From: Fasciola hepatica
Taxonomy: Eukaryota; Platyhelminthes; Trematoda; Plagiorchiida; Fasciolidae
Direction: 5' to 3'
DNA length: 64,000 nucleotides
Assembly: GCA_948099385.1 (NCBI GenBank)
Contig: CANUEZ040000020.1
Coordinates: 5,364,501-5,428,500 of the forward strand
A program made the translations under genes and the position numbers. Shown one piece after another: positions 33,900 through 46,554 of the stretch (within the stretch, counting starts at the first letter, position 1; the number at the start of each line of letters is the position of its first letter). The notes under the pieces are model-generated. The model made no database searches. It saw nothing but the letters and a program-made list of their open reading frames with translations, and was not told where the DNA came from.

Positions 33900-36850
33900 A
33901 ATAGAGCACGGAAAGGAAGATGATCTGCAGGCATTCGTAAAACATAACCGAGTTATCAGGGGCGGTGTAAATCGATCACTCCGTTAAGAAGGCGGATATG
34001 CTTGTCTAACACATGACGACGTACCTCTTCATTGATCACTCCATGTTCCCACCAGACACGAACAATGCTTTGGTCGTCGAACACGGAAAGACGCCGAGCT
34101 TTCTCAACGCAAACTGGCCAGGTCTCACAACCGTTGAATAAAACACTACGAACCGGGGAACGTACACCCGTCCCTTAAGAGTGAGCCGGATGTCACGGCA
34201 ACGCCACACTTATCACAGGTTGGCGAAAGCTGCTCTGGTTCTCGCTATCCGTGAACCGATCTCTTCAACACCACCTACAGCCGTTATCAAGCTCCCATGG
34301 TACTTAAAGTTACCGACTAACTCAAGCTGATCACCAAGAAGGGTGAGGGCCGCCACATGCTCCTGCCAATCTTGCAAAAGCACTTTACACATGGAAAGCG
34401 CAAAGTGCATTCCATATCTGGACAGCTCAATTTCCAAGCGATCCAAAGCATGTTGCACTGTCTGTGCACTATCACTCAGCAAGGCGATATCGTCGGCATA
34501 TTCCAAGTCGAAAACTGTTTCCTAGGAGGAGTTTAGCTCCACCGTTTGGAAGATTAGAGGGGCATTCCGTAGAACACCTTCTGTGGCAAAATGGGAGAGA
34601 AAGGGGGATATATGAACAATCTTGTCGAACTCCACTAGAGATGACAAAAGGGGGCGAAAGCTGGCCGTAGGCCCTTACCCGATCTGAGGTGTGACAATAC
34701 AACTCTTTGAGGACTGATACACACTTCTCAGATGCTCTACTGATCAACAGTTCCACAGTGTAGACCTATCGATGGGGTCGAAGGTAGCGCGAATGTCCAG
34801 GAACACGATGATTGTCGGTCTTTGGAAAGTGTGACAGTGCTCTGGCATTTGTCGGAGGGTTGAGATTTGATCGACACATCTACGACCGGTCCGAAACCCA
34901 GCTTGTTTCTCACGTGTCTGCTCATCACGCGGGCCTTTCTCACAGATGGTGACAACGATCGATTTCCTCCACAAGGAGGAAACTTTCTCAGAGTGCCAGA
35001 CCTAGAAGAACAAAGCTTGAAGTTCTCTAACAACCTCCTTTCCACCATCCCTAAATAGGACTGGAGAAAGGCTATCGGAGCCCGGTGATTTGTGACGTCC
35101 TCGGGCTTGGATTTCCCTGCGGATCTCCACCTCAGAAGGTGAGTCTGTCGCAACAGACCACCGGAGATGTACCGGAAGAGCTATGGGAGAGGCCGACGCT
35201 GAAGACCAGCTTTAAAGTGCTCCGCCCAGTGTAGAAGACGTCGCTGCAGACTGCGGATAGGCAAACTGTCAGCTTCACAGGTCGTTTTGCTCACACCCAA
35301 TGGCTTTGTACTGATGACTTGGATAAGACGAAACAACTTGCGGGAATTTCCCACAGCGGCATTATGTTCCATCTCGGATGCTTTCCGAGACCACCAGACT
35401 TCGCGATCCCAAAGAAGACTTGGTTTGAGTTCACGTCTCGTTGTGAGCCGCGCTGCATTACGCTCACTACCAGCTGGGGTGGATTGGCGAGCATCAAATA
35501 GGAACAGAGACTCAGCCGAAATCTAGGACGTTACGGCACGACGAGTCAGCCCACAACTCACTATCCTAGCAAAATACAAAGAATTCGTAATAAGCGACCA
35601 GTGCTGGTTGATGTCATTTGGTGGTGTTGATCTTAGTTTTTCAGCTAGAACGTTTTGAGAAGTTGAGAGGCAAGACGGATCACACAGCTTGCTTACAGTC
35701 TGACCGCTACTGCATCGTACGTTTGGCATGCCCACCGAAACACATGGACAGCTTGGTGCAGAATAACGCGTAGTCGGAGTCAAGGGGAGTGCTCCAATAC
35801 GATCGGCAGTCTTATATGTGACCCCTCCATTTGTAGTTAATTGCGACGCGGTCTATTCGGGTCCATCGCTGACTCGAAGAGGATCGACGCCACGTGGCCT
35901 ACCGGCGATTAGAACGTCTGAAGTTCGTAATGGTGGGAAACAGGCGGTGATTGAACACAGAGCTAACAGCCATTCCCCGTTTTCTGAACGACAAGAACCA
36001 AGGCCAAAAGGGCCTCCCAAATGCGCCTCGTTCGAAGACAGCCGACCGACTCTAGCATTCATGTCTCCAGTTGAAGCCACTATACCACCCCGTTTTGCTT
36101 TATGTAGGAGATCGTGTACCTTTTAGTAGAAGACATCTTGGATTGCATCTGGACTGCATTCTGCAGGAGCATAAGCCGAGACGACAAACAAATTGCGTCT
36201 ATCGGGACGGCGTTTGTTTACTTTGCACAAACCTCTGAGTCTCACTGCGAACAAATTACCGCCAACTGGGATCCAGTCAAGTAGCGCAGCCTCAGCCCTC
36301 TCACTGAGAGCTCCGCATACACCAGCAAGGTCAGCAGCAGCAGCAGCCTCAGGGTCCACAGGAAAAAGTGAAACTTTATAGAAGGAATAAATAGGGCTAT
36401 CACCCGAACGACCGAGCTGGAGTCTTGGATGCGAGTTTCCTGAACAAAACACATTGATGGCATGAGTCTCCAGCGTACAAGCTAAACACGTCTGTTGTCC
36501 TACACGTATCAACGTTCAAAAATTAAATGTGGCCAGTTTAAAAAGACGCCTGCGGCGAAGAACATCATCTGGCGGAAGCGGATTCCCTGAGGCTTGGATA
36601 ATAGACGGAGAACGCGGGAGAACAGGAACAGGACTCCTCTTAGAGTAGGCATTTTTACTCGAAGATACACCTCTAGCTCTTGTGAAACTAAGCGCTTCCT
36701 GTGAGGCACCACGGTTGGTCACGACGAGCCCGTGTCCAATCGTGTGGTTCATCCGCCTCTTCCGGGAACCTCTGGCAGCCGGTGACTGGTTGTTCAGTCC
36801 ATTCGCCCTTCCGCTCAAGCCGAGCATCTTGGGTGCCCAGTACATCCCTC
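33900..36850 (-). mobile_element. RTE-like LINE, near full length, YADD kept but frames broken
   Basis: Minus strand. The 5' leader and N-terminus are at 36845-36516, ending FKLATFNF and followed in another frame by RVGQQTCLACTLE. The endonuclease runs 36512-35853 (ALSERAEAALLDWIPVGGNLF, VVSAYAPAECS, MASTGDMNARVGRLS, EAHLGGPFG). The connector is at 35783-35181. The reverse transcriptase runs 35153-33900 (TREKQAGFRTGRRCVDQIS, IIVFLDIRATFDPIDRS, SSGVRQDCSYIPLS, MEYADDIALLSD with an intact catalytic YADD, then NFKYHGSLI). Frameshifts and stops occur in every domain. It is less decayed at the active site than the other copies. Confidence 0.85.
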
Positions 36851-37309
36851 CGCCACAGATGCTGGGGGCATACCGTTGTACGCCTCATACGCCACCCGTG
36901 GTTGGTTTGGAATCAGGATTTAGCCATTCGCCTTAGACTGACTATTAGTCAGCCAACCCGGTGGAGAGCTAACGGCGTTCGCCTTTGGCTCACTATTCTG
37001 TGAAAACAGCTCCGCCAAGAGAAGGCAGTGTGTAGGACTTCTTCAGCAGAAGCTACTTGAGACGTGCAGTCATTTGGGAGCATTCCGAGTGGCGCTCAGG
37101 GCGAGTAGCCAACTCGGTACCTAAGACATCCACCCTCGACCAAACTGAGACATCACAGAGGATTCTGTGTCACTGTCGATTGTATTGCCACCTCGCGTCA
37201 AATAAGAGTGACGTATCAATACAGTACAGTCAGACAGTGTATTTCATGCCATGTCAATTCACTTTCCATTCAATGGTTTCATTCTATAACTTGTACTTCA
37301 TCATCATCA
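36851..37309. other. Spacer, no gene recognised
   Basis: Lies between the 5' end of one RTE-like element and the 3' tail of the next. It ends in a CAT/ATC tandem repeat (37299-37317). Confidence 0.5.
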
Positions 37310-40300
37310 TCATCATCGTACAACCTTAAACAGTTGAACAAGCCCCACTGACCACTGCCTTTCTCACTGTGTTGCACGTTGAATATGAAAGTATGAATAT
37401 ACAAGATGGACAGGCAGTGCACCTACACGGGTGGGAAAAGGAAAGAATGCCCTGGTATCCAAAACACGGAATACACAGTCTAACTGTACAAACGCACATC
37501 GATCAGTCATTCTGGTTCGATAGAAAGTGACAACACGATCGCCACTGTTCGCGGTTCGCAGCCATATCCTTCAGTGTCTCCAGCCAACTGGTAGACGAAT
37601 CTTTTGGACCCCAACCACGAAGACGTGAAGCACCTACTTTTTCTAAGTCTGCTGTACATTTTCTCATTTCTCTCAGCCACGTCATCTGTTGACCTCCACG
37701 TGGTCTCTACCACTCCTGAGGAGGAACGGAGAATAGAACACGGTATGGTAGACGTGTGTTTGCCATACGTTACACGTGTCCCAACCAACGAAGTCTACTA
37801 AGTTGGATACGCTGTGACAGAACGTTCTCTGAATTAGTACCCAATACTCGATTTCTGACCTCAGCATTGCTTACCCGGCTACTCCACCCGATCTTAGCGA
37901 TACTACGTAAATATTGGTGGTAGAAAACCTCAAGACGACGAATATCTTCAGCACGCAGACTCCAAGTTTCGCAACCATACAACAAAACTGAACGCACTGC
38001 GGCACGGTATACACGACCTTTCAACTTCAGTGAAATATCAGGTCGGGGCCGCAAATGCTTCAGTCCAGCGTACGCCGCTGGAGCCTTGGATATGCGGTGC
38101 TCACCTCTACTACAGTGCTCTCATATGTCGTCACGCTACCGCCGAGTTAACTGAAGCAGTCAACAGTTGTCAGCACCTCCCCATCGAGCATCAAGCCCGG
38201 AATCGTTGACGTCCAGTCTTGTAACATCACTTTACACTTTGAAGGTGCAAAGCACATGCCGAATGGAGCTACAGCTCTCCCAAGTCTATCTGGTGCACGT
38301 TGAGCATGTTCCGCGGATTCGAACAAGCAGGCAACGTCGTTCGCGTAATCAAGGTCACATAGCTTTTTACTATTTCCTAGTTCGACGCCTACATCCTGAA
38401 GATTTGGCTGGGCATTGTCTATTATTTCGTCCATGACGAAGTTGAAAAGGAATGGAGGCATGGAACAACCTTGTCGAACACCACCGGTCCTTTCGAACCG
38501 ACCGGATAGTTCACCGTAGATTGTAACGCGGCCAGTAGTATAAGAATACACTGATGTCAGTAGGTTCACGAACTTCTGGGGCATACCTTTTCGATGAAGA
38601 ACACTGAAAAGAGCTGTTCAATCAACTGAATCGGAGGGGCCTTTCAAGTCTAAGTGAACCATTATTGTCGGTCGGCGGTGCGTGTGATGCGTTTCAAGTA
38701 TTCGGCGAAGAGTAAAAATCTGGTCGATGTATCATCGACCTGGGCGGAATTCAGTCTGTTGTTCGCGGGCATTCCTTTCGTGAGCGGGTGTAAGACGGTG
38801 CAGTATAATCGAGGCTAATACCTTGGTGACTATCGAAATTATTCTAATCCCACGATGGTTACCACAGTCATTGCGTTTTACCTTCTTGAAGATGGGTACA
38901 ATCAATGACTCGCCCCATAACAGCGGGATGCGTTCCTCGTTCCAAACGTCACGGAGCAAGACGATAAGTGATTTTACCAACGCCCCACCACCCAGTTTGA
39001 AAAGAACTGGAGGAATTTCGTCGGAACCTGCCGCTTTCCCCCGCCTCAGTAATCGAATGCATGACTTTACTTCTACTTCCGATGGGGGCTCAAGTGATAC
39101 CACCCAAGGAGTCGCAGCTGTTGACACGGGATTAACTACACTAGCGTGCGGTCAGCTAAACTGTTCCTTGAAGTACTCGGCCCAACGGTCAAGCCTTTGC
39201 TGTTTGCTATGGATGGGTTTTCAATTTCTATCGCAAATCGTTCCACTGACCTTGGTGCGCCGTCCACCAGTGTCACGAATAAGTTTGAACAGTCTTTGAC
39301 TGTTACCTGAAGTAGCTGCTATTTTCATTTCTTCGGCTACCTTGACCCACCAATTTTCGCGATCATTCTTAAGGCTTTTCTTAGCTTGCCTTTGCAGTTT
39401 TCCACGTATCTTATTCATCTCCTTACAGTTCGAGAGCTGACGGTTTTGCTCCATTATACTCAGGGACTCTTACGAGATCCAGTGTATTTGATGGACAACG
39501 GATCTGGGACCACAGGCAAAACCTGCTGCCACGTGCATCGCCTGTTTGGTATGAGCCAAATGCTCATCTACACTACCGTTCGTCGTAGATCCTAGCTCAT
39601 GTTATAACTTCTGCTCGTAACGGGTGCATACTTTTGGATCACACATACGTTTCACGGCTAACCGGATTTGCGGTTTGCGACGATGACCATGGAGCTGGAG
39701 AGATAATCGCATTAAAACTAATGCATGGTCCGACTCTACGTGCGTGGACCAATAAGATCTACAGTTCTAAACAGAACTGCGCCACCGGTAGCTTACGGCG
39801 ATATGATCAATTTGACTCAAAGTACCTGTAGAGTTAGAGCGCCATGTCACTGTGCGACGCGAGCTGTGTCGGAAATTGGTGCTAGACAAGAACAATCGAT
39901 TATCTTCACGAAACTGGAGAAGTCTATCCCCGTTATCTGTGTGCTCAGCGGGTGAAGCACAACGCCCACCTAAACAGGCTTCTGACACACTGAGTTTGCC
40001 AACTTGTGCAATAAAGTCGCCAGCTAGCACTACAATGTCAGAACCTTTGCTCCTGCGAACGAGAGTGGCGAGTTCATCATAGAACTCATCTTTCTGTGCG
40101 TCTGAGCTGCAGTCCGTTGGGGCGTACGCCGAGATCACAAGCAAATCGCGCTTAACACAACTATCCTTTTGAACGCCAACTAACCCCTGGAGTCTCACAG
40201 CACATAAACGACTATTAATCGGGATCCAGTCTAAGAGGGCAGCCTCAGCCTTGTCAGTCAAGACTATTCCTACACCACGTTGACCCGTAGCTCTAGCTAT

Positions 40301-41136
40301 TTCGTCTCCTGAAGTGCGCAGGAAACACGTCGATGAGATACCAGGAGCAGTTAGTTGAATTACACTACTCGAATCCTGGATAAGCGTTTCACTTAAGCAG
40401 CAGACATCAATCTTCAGAGAATGTAATGTGAGGGCTAGGCACGCCTGCTGACCGGCCTGTATGAGTACGCACGTTGAAAGAGCCGAGATTCAGAGGCTGA
40501 CGAGGTTCGAGAAAATGTGAGTTACCAGACTGGATTATTCCCGACACTATTTGACAATGAACCGTTGCGAGTATCGAGCGTGTTATCAGTGGGATCATTA
40601 TTGGTGGATAGATGGGGCAGAGAGGTGGTTGAGGACAGAAGACAACAGTTGAATAAAAGAGAGGGAACTCTGAGCAGTAGCCCGCTTATCACTACCCACC
40701 CCGCTCGATGCAATGGGCAGCGCGGTCCTGATTATCCTGCACGACGACAGATGCAGTATGGAATTCTTTGTATTCGTGCAGTTCATGAGAGATGTTGAAT
40801 GGGTACTGCTAGGGTGTCAAGCCACAAAGCAGGAGAACGATTAAGGTCCACGTCCAAAGCCTTTAGTTCTAACATGAACCTATCCGCAAGGCGGCGGGAT
40901 CGCTTAGTGGAAGCCCATTTACTTGGATCAGTTATTCTTCCACTGGTTTTGCCGATTGAGTTACCAGCTCAAATCAACCCTCAACCTGGAGGACCAGGAG
41001 ACTGAACTTTGTCTGACCTCTACCCATTGACCTGTCAACTATGATTGCATCTCCGGCTCAAAGAAGCCATCCTGTATAGCTCTTAGGGGTCATAGAGGCG
41101 CGCAAGCCATCACACCACGTCAAGGTGCAGTCTCGT
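37310..41136 (-). mobile_element. RTE-like LINE, left arm of large inverted repeat (dead)
   Basis: Minus-strand copy of the 23430-26560 subfamily, with its own 5' leader reaching 41136. The parts are as in the right arm: endonuclease at about 40480-39767 (QIDHIAVSYRWRSSV then TAG), connector at 39454-39221, and reverse transcriptase at 39127-37770. It includes MPPFLFNFVMDEIID and DLDYANDVACLF, where the catalytic YADD is changed to YAND. Compared with the right arm it keeps about 120 extra bases near 40600-40720. It carries the same internal stops as the right arm. Confidence 0.9.
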
Positions 41137-41139
41137 CGT

Positions 41140-42837
41140 TACTGTTTTGCATTTCAGCTCACGTACGTTTCTTACTAGTTGAGCAAAGCGCTACATTCTA
41201 AATCAGCGTTCCGGAGTCTTTCGTATTCACTGCGAACGTACTGGTTGACTGAAGTTACAATTTACTCAACTAGGAAGGAAAAAAACTATCATTTGCGCCC
41301 GGATAACTTTGGCATTGAAATAAACGCTCCCGATGCATCTAAACAGTGGGCATACTAGATGCGGACCTTTAAAGCGCTTCTGAAACCAACACAATCTGGA
41401 GAAGCCGGCAAACTTGACATACTCCTTAGCCTTCCCACCAATTTTTTTAAGAACATGCTTTCGAATGCCAGACTTCTGACAGTGTCATTTCAACCTCCCC
41501 TGTATGTCCGCCCCAGAAATGTGGTTTTCGTCCGTTATTTACCCAATACATACAAACAATTGGTTGAATAGAGCATAGGTGGATTCGCCCAGAACATCAA
41601 AACACATGCAAAGGACTGACTTTCGTCCCGTATCTGCTGAAAAATATAGTGACGAGGCTATGCGTGATGCGTTCATTACCAGTCTCCAATCCAACTCTAT
41701 TCGAACAAGACTACTAGGGCAATCTACCCTAATTTTCAAGCAGCCTATGATATGGCTAAACCACCGAGGGTTGCTCTGAAACAATCTCAGTCCTGCGCAA
41801 CTGAGAACGCTTCCTGTTCTTCCGCTACCTCGGTGTGCTCTCCACCAGTCACAAAAACAGCCAACTCAGCGACCGAGGGCGAACCAGTTGTCTGTTGTTA
41901 ATAAAAATAGAAATAATAGTTGCATTCGGAGTCTTTTCTTGTCCTCTTGACTTCCGCTTGGTACTCTGGCTTTTGGATCTTTATCACTATGCTTCTATTC
42001 TTTTCGCTCTTTACTGGATGATGCCGGAAGGTAGCAACCGAAATCAGAGCATAGAAGTGCGAAGTTACTGGTTGAATGAGCTGGGAAAAAGAAATAATTG
42101 TTATTTTTGTGGTTATAAAGAACATCTCCGTATACAGCACTCTGCTAAAGATGATCTTTGCGAAGCTTGTGGGAAAACAGGTCATTTCAAGCGTGCGTAT
42201 CGTTCAAAACCGATTAGCTCATCCGTTACTTCGACTGTCCGTCCACTACTTTCCTTTTTTTGACAGCCGACGCACCACCTTGTCTGTCTCGTGCGACCAG
42301 TCGAGTCTACGTGAATAACATTGAACTTCAAGCGCCCATAGACACCAGTGGTTCTGATAGCTTCTTTTCACAATCTGTTGTAGACTCCCACGACTGGGAG
42401 GTTCGACCATGCGACTCGCGAATGACAATGTCTTCTACACCTATGTCGTATGCTATTACAAAATACTGCATAGCAAACATCCACTACTGAAATGTTTTGT
42501 ACGACGATTTAAAACTTTCTGTCATGAGTAAACATTGCGTTGATATTTTACTTCGCTACGATTTTCTCCGGTTACATGACAAGGTGGAACGACCATTCGG
42601 CGGCAAACGCGGTACGCTTTCCCTGCGCGCTCTGGATGCCACTAAGGTACAGTCACCTCCCTTATTTGCTCACCTATCACCCGATTGCAAATCCATCGCT
42701 GAAAAGTTTGGCAGACATAATCATGAGGATGAATGATTTGTACGGGCTCAAGTCCAGCGTCTCCTGAATGACGGCGTCAATGAAACGTCGAACTCCCCCT
42801 GAGGAGCGCAGGTTTAGGTAACTAAGAACGCGACCCA
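41140..42837 (+). mobile_element. Gypsy LTR retrotransposon, gag-protease part (dead)
   Basis: Gag-like LRPDNFGIEINAPDASKQW starts near 41290 and continues with LDILLSLPTNFF. A nucleocapsid with two zinc-knuckle relics, NNCYFCGYKEHL and DLCEACGKTGHF, lies near 42090-42200; the last cysteine of the second is changed to tyrosine. The protease near 42300-42390 reads INNIEL-type VNNIELQAPIDTSGSDSFF, with the DTG active site altered to DTSG. The start of the reverse-transcriptase region (LSVMSKHCVDILLRYDFLRL and SPPLFAHLSPDCKSIAEK) is at 42500-42720. It is broken off at about 42837 by the right arm of the inverted repeat and resumes near 46560. Confidence 0.8.
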
Positions 42838-45800
42838 TCACGACGAGACTGTACCTTGACGTGGTGTGATGGCTTGCGCGCCTCTATGACCCCTAAGAGC
42901 TATACAGGATGGCTTCTTTGAGCCGGAGATGCAATCATAGTTGACAGGTCAATGGGTAGAGGTCAGACAAAGTTCAGTCTCCTGGTCCTCCAGGTTGAGG
43001 GTTGATTTGAGCTGGTAACTCAATCGGCAAAACCAGTGGAAGAATAACTGATCCAAGTAAATGGGCTTCCACTAAGCGATCCCGCCGCCTTGCGGATAGG
43101 TTCATGTTAGAACTAAAGGCTTTGGACGTGGACCTTAATCGTTCTCCTGCTTTGTGGCTTGACACCCTAGCAGTACCCATTCAACATCTCTCATGAACTG
43201 CACGAATACAAAAAATTCCATACTGCATCTGTCCCCAACCACCGCCCCATCCATCCGCTAATAATGATCCCACTGATAACACGCTCGATACTCGCAACGG
43301 TTCATTGTCAAATAGTGTCGGGAATAATCCAGTCTGGTAACTCACATTTTCTCGAACCTCGTCAGCCTCTGAATCTCGGCTCTTTCAACGTGCGTACTCA
43401 TACAGGCCGGTCAGCAGGCGTGCCTAGCCCTCACATTATATTCTCTGAAGATTGATGTCTGCTGCTTAAGTGAAACGCTTATCCAGGATTCGAGTAGTGT
43501 AATTCAACTAACTGCTCCTGGTATCTCATCGACGTGTTTCCTGCGCACTTCGGGAGACGAAATAGCTAGAGCTACGGGTCAACGTGGTGTAGGAATAGTC
43601 TTGACTGACAAGGCTGAGGCTGCCCTCTTAGACTGGATCCCGATTAATAGTCGTTTATGTGCTGTGAGACTCCAGGGGTTAGTTGGCGTTCAAAAGGATA
43701 GTTGTGTTAAGCGCGATTTGCTTGTGATCTCGGCGTACGCCCCAACGGACTGCAGCTCAGACGCACAGAAAGATGAGTTCTATGATGAACTCGCCACTCT
43801 CGTTCGCAGGAGCAAAGGTTCTGACATTGTAGTGCTAGCTGGCGACTTTATTGCACAAGTTGGCAAACTCAGTGTGTCAGAAGCCTGTTTAGGTGGGCGT
43901 TGTGCTTCACCCGCTGAGCACACAGATAACGGGGATAGACTTCTCCAGTTTCGTGAAGATAATCGATTGTTCTTGTCTAGCACCAATTTCCGACACAGCT
44001 CGCGTCGCACAGTGACATGGCGCTCTAACTCTACAGGTACTTTGAGTCAAATTGATCATATCGCCGTAAGCTACCGGTGGCGCAGTTCTGTTTAGAACTG
44101 TAGATCTTATTGGTCCACGCACGTAGAGTCGGACCATGCATTAGTTTTAATGCGATTATCTCTCCAGCTCCATGGTCATCGTCGCAAACCGCAAACCCGG
44201 TTAGCCGTGAAACATATGTGTGATCCAAAAGTATGCACCCGTTACGAGCAGAAGTTATAACATGAGCTAGGATCTACGACGAACGGTAGTGTAGATGAGC
44301 ATTTGGCTCATACCAAACAGGCGATGCACGTGGCAGCAGGTTTTGCCTGTGGTCCCAGATCCGTTGTCCATCAAATACACTGGATCTCGTAAGAGTCCCT
44401 GAGTATAATGGAGCAAAACCGTCAGCTCTCGAACTGTAAGGAGATGAATAAGATACGTGGAAAACTGCAAAGGCAAGCTAAGAAAAGCCTTAAGAATGAT
44501 CGCGAAAATTGGTGGGTCAAGGTAGCCGAAGAAATGAAAATAGCAGCTACTTCAGGTAACAGTCAAAGACTGTTCAAACTTATTCGTGACACTGGTGGAC
44601 GGCGCACCAAGGTCAGTGGAACGATTTGCGATAGAAATTGAAAACCCATCCATAGCAAACAGCAAAGGCTTGACCGTTGGGCCGAGTACTTCAAGGAACA
44701 GTTTAGCTGACCGCACGCTAGTGTAGTTAATCCCGTGTCAACAGCTGCGACTCCTTGGGTGGTATCACTTGAGCCCCCATCGGAAGTAGAAGTAAAGTCA
44801 TGCATTCGATTACTGAGGCGGGGGAAAGCGGCAGGTTCCGACGAAATTCCTCCAGTTCTTTTCAAACTGGGTGGTGGGGCGTTGGTAAAATCACTTATCG
44901 TCTTGCTCCGTGACGTTTGGAACGAGGAACGCATCCCGCTGTTATGGGGCGAGTCATTGATTGTACCCATCTTCAAGAAGGTAAAACGCAATGACTGTGG
45001 TAACCATCGTGGGATTAGAATAATTTCGATAGTCACCAAGGTATTAGCCTCGATTATACTGCACCGTCTTACACCCGCTCACGAAAGGAATGCCCGCGAA
45101 CAACAGACTGAATTCCGCCCAGGTCGATGATACATCGACCAGATTTTTACTCTTCGCCGAATACTTGAAACGCATCACACGCACCGCCGACCGACAATAA
45201 TGGTTCACTTAGACTTGAAAGGCCCCTCCGATTCAGTTGATTGAACAGCTCTTTTCAGTGTTCTTCATCGAAAAGGTATGCCCCAGAAGTTCGTGAACCT
45301 ACTGACATCAGTGTATTCTTATACTACTGGCCGCGTTACAATCTACGGTGAACTATCCGGTCGGTTCGAAAGGACCGGTGGTGTTCGACAAGGATGTTCC
45401 ATGTCTCCATTCCTTTTCAACTTCGTCATGGACGAAATAATAGACAATGCCCAGCCAAATCTTCAGGATGTAGGCGTCGAACTAGGAAATAGTAAAAAGC
45501 TATGTGACCTTGATTACGCGAACGACGTTGCCTGCTTGTTCGAATCCGCGGAACATGCTCAACGTGCACCAGATAGACTTGGGAGAGCTGTAGCTCCATT
45601 CGGCATGTGCTTTGCACCTTCAAAGTGTAAAGTGATGTTACAAGACTGGACGTCAACGATTCCGGGCTTGATGCTCGATGGGGAGGTGCTGACAACTGTT
45701 GACTGCTTCAGTTAACTCGGCGGTAGCGTGACGACATATGAGAGCACTGTAGTAGAGGTGAGCACCGCATATCCAAGGCTCCAGCGGCGTACGCTGGACT

Positions 45801-46545
45801 GAAGCATTTGCGGCCCCGACCTGATATTTCACTGAAGTTGAAAGGTCGTGTATACCGTGCCGCAGTGCGTTCAGTTTTGTTGTATGGTTGCGAAACTCGG
45901 AGTCTGCGTGCTGAAGATATTCGTCGTCTTGAGGTTTTCTACCACCAATATTTACGTAGTATCGCTAAGATCGGGTGGAGTAGCCGGGTAAGCAATGCTG
46001 AGGTCAGAAAGCGAGTATTGGGTACTAATTCAGAGAACGTTCTGTCACAGCGTATCCAACTTAGTAGACTTCGTTGGTTGGGACACGTGTAACGTATGGC
46101 AAACACACGTCTACCATACCGTGTTCTATTCTCCGTTCCTCCTCAGGAGTGGTAGAGACCACGTGGAGGTCAACAGATGACGTGGCTGAGAGAAATGAGA
46201 AAATGTACAGCAGACTTAGAAAAAGTAGGTGCTTCACGTCTTCGTGGTTGGGGTCCAAAAGATTCGTCTACCAGTTGGCTGGAGACACTGAAGGATATGG
46301 CTGCGAACCGCGAACAGTGGCGATCGTGTTGCAACTTTCTATCGAACCAGAATGACTGATCGATGTGCGTTTGTACAGTTAGACTGTGTATTCCGTGTTT
46401 TGGATACCAGGGCATTCTTTCCTTTTCCCACCCGTGTAGGTGCACTGCCTGTCCATCTTGTATATTCATACTTTCATATTCAACGTGCAACACAGTGAGA
46501 AAGGCAGTGGTCAGTGGGGCTTGCCCTACTGTTAACGCTGTACGA
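42838..46545 (+). mobile_element. RTE-like LINE, right arm of large inverted repeat (dead)
   Basis: Mirror image of 37310-41136. Plus-strand parts: 5' leader 42838-43270, endonuclease 43380-44095 (ISAYAPTDCSS, DIVVLAGDF, SQIDHIAVSYRW), connector 44408-44640, reverse transcriptase 44735-46092 (GKAAGSDEIPPVLFK, GCSMSPFLFNFVMDEI, DLDYANDVACL with YAND for [17 protein letters not shown]), and C-terminus to 46359. Stops include TAG after WRSSV, TGA after CDRN and after FS, TGA after DSVD, and TAA after DCFS. It interrupts a Gypsy element. Confidence 0.9.
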
Positions 46546-46554
46546 TGATCATAA

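Noticed and set aside
38823..39299. 158-codon frame, with its twin at 44563-45039
   Set aside because: Antisense to the reverse-transcriptase fingers of the inverted-repeat LINE copies.
40799..41005. 68-codon frame, identical at 42974-43180
   Set aside because: It is identical only because the two arms are mirror copies, and it is antisense to the LINE 5' leader.
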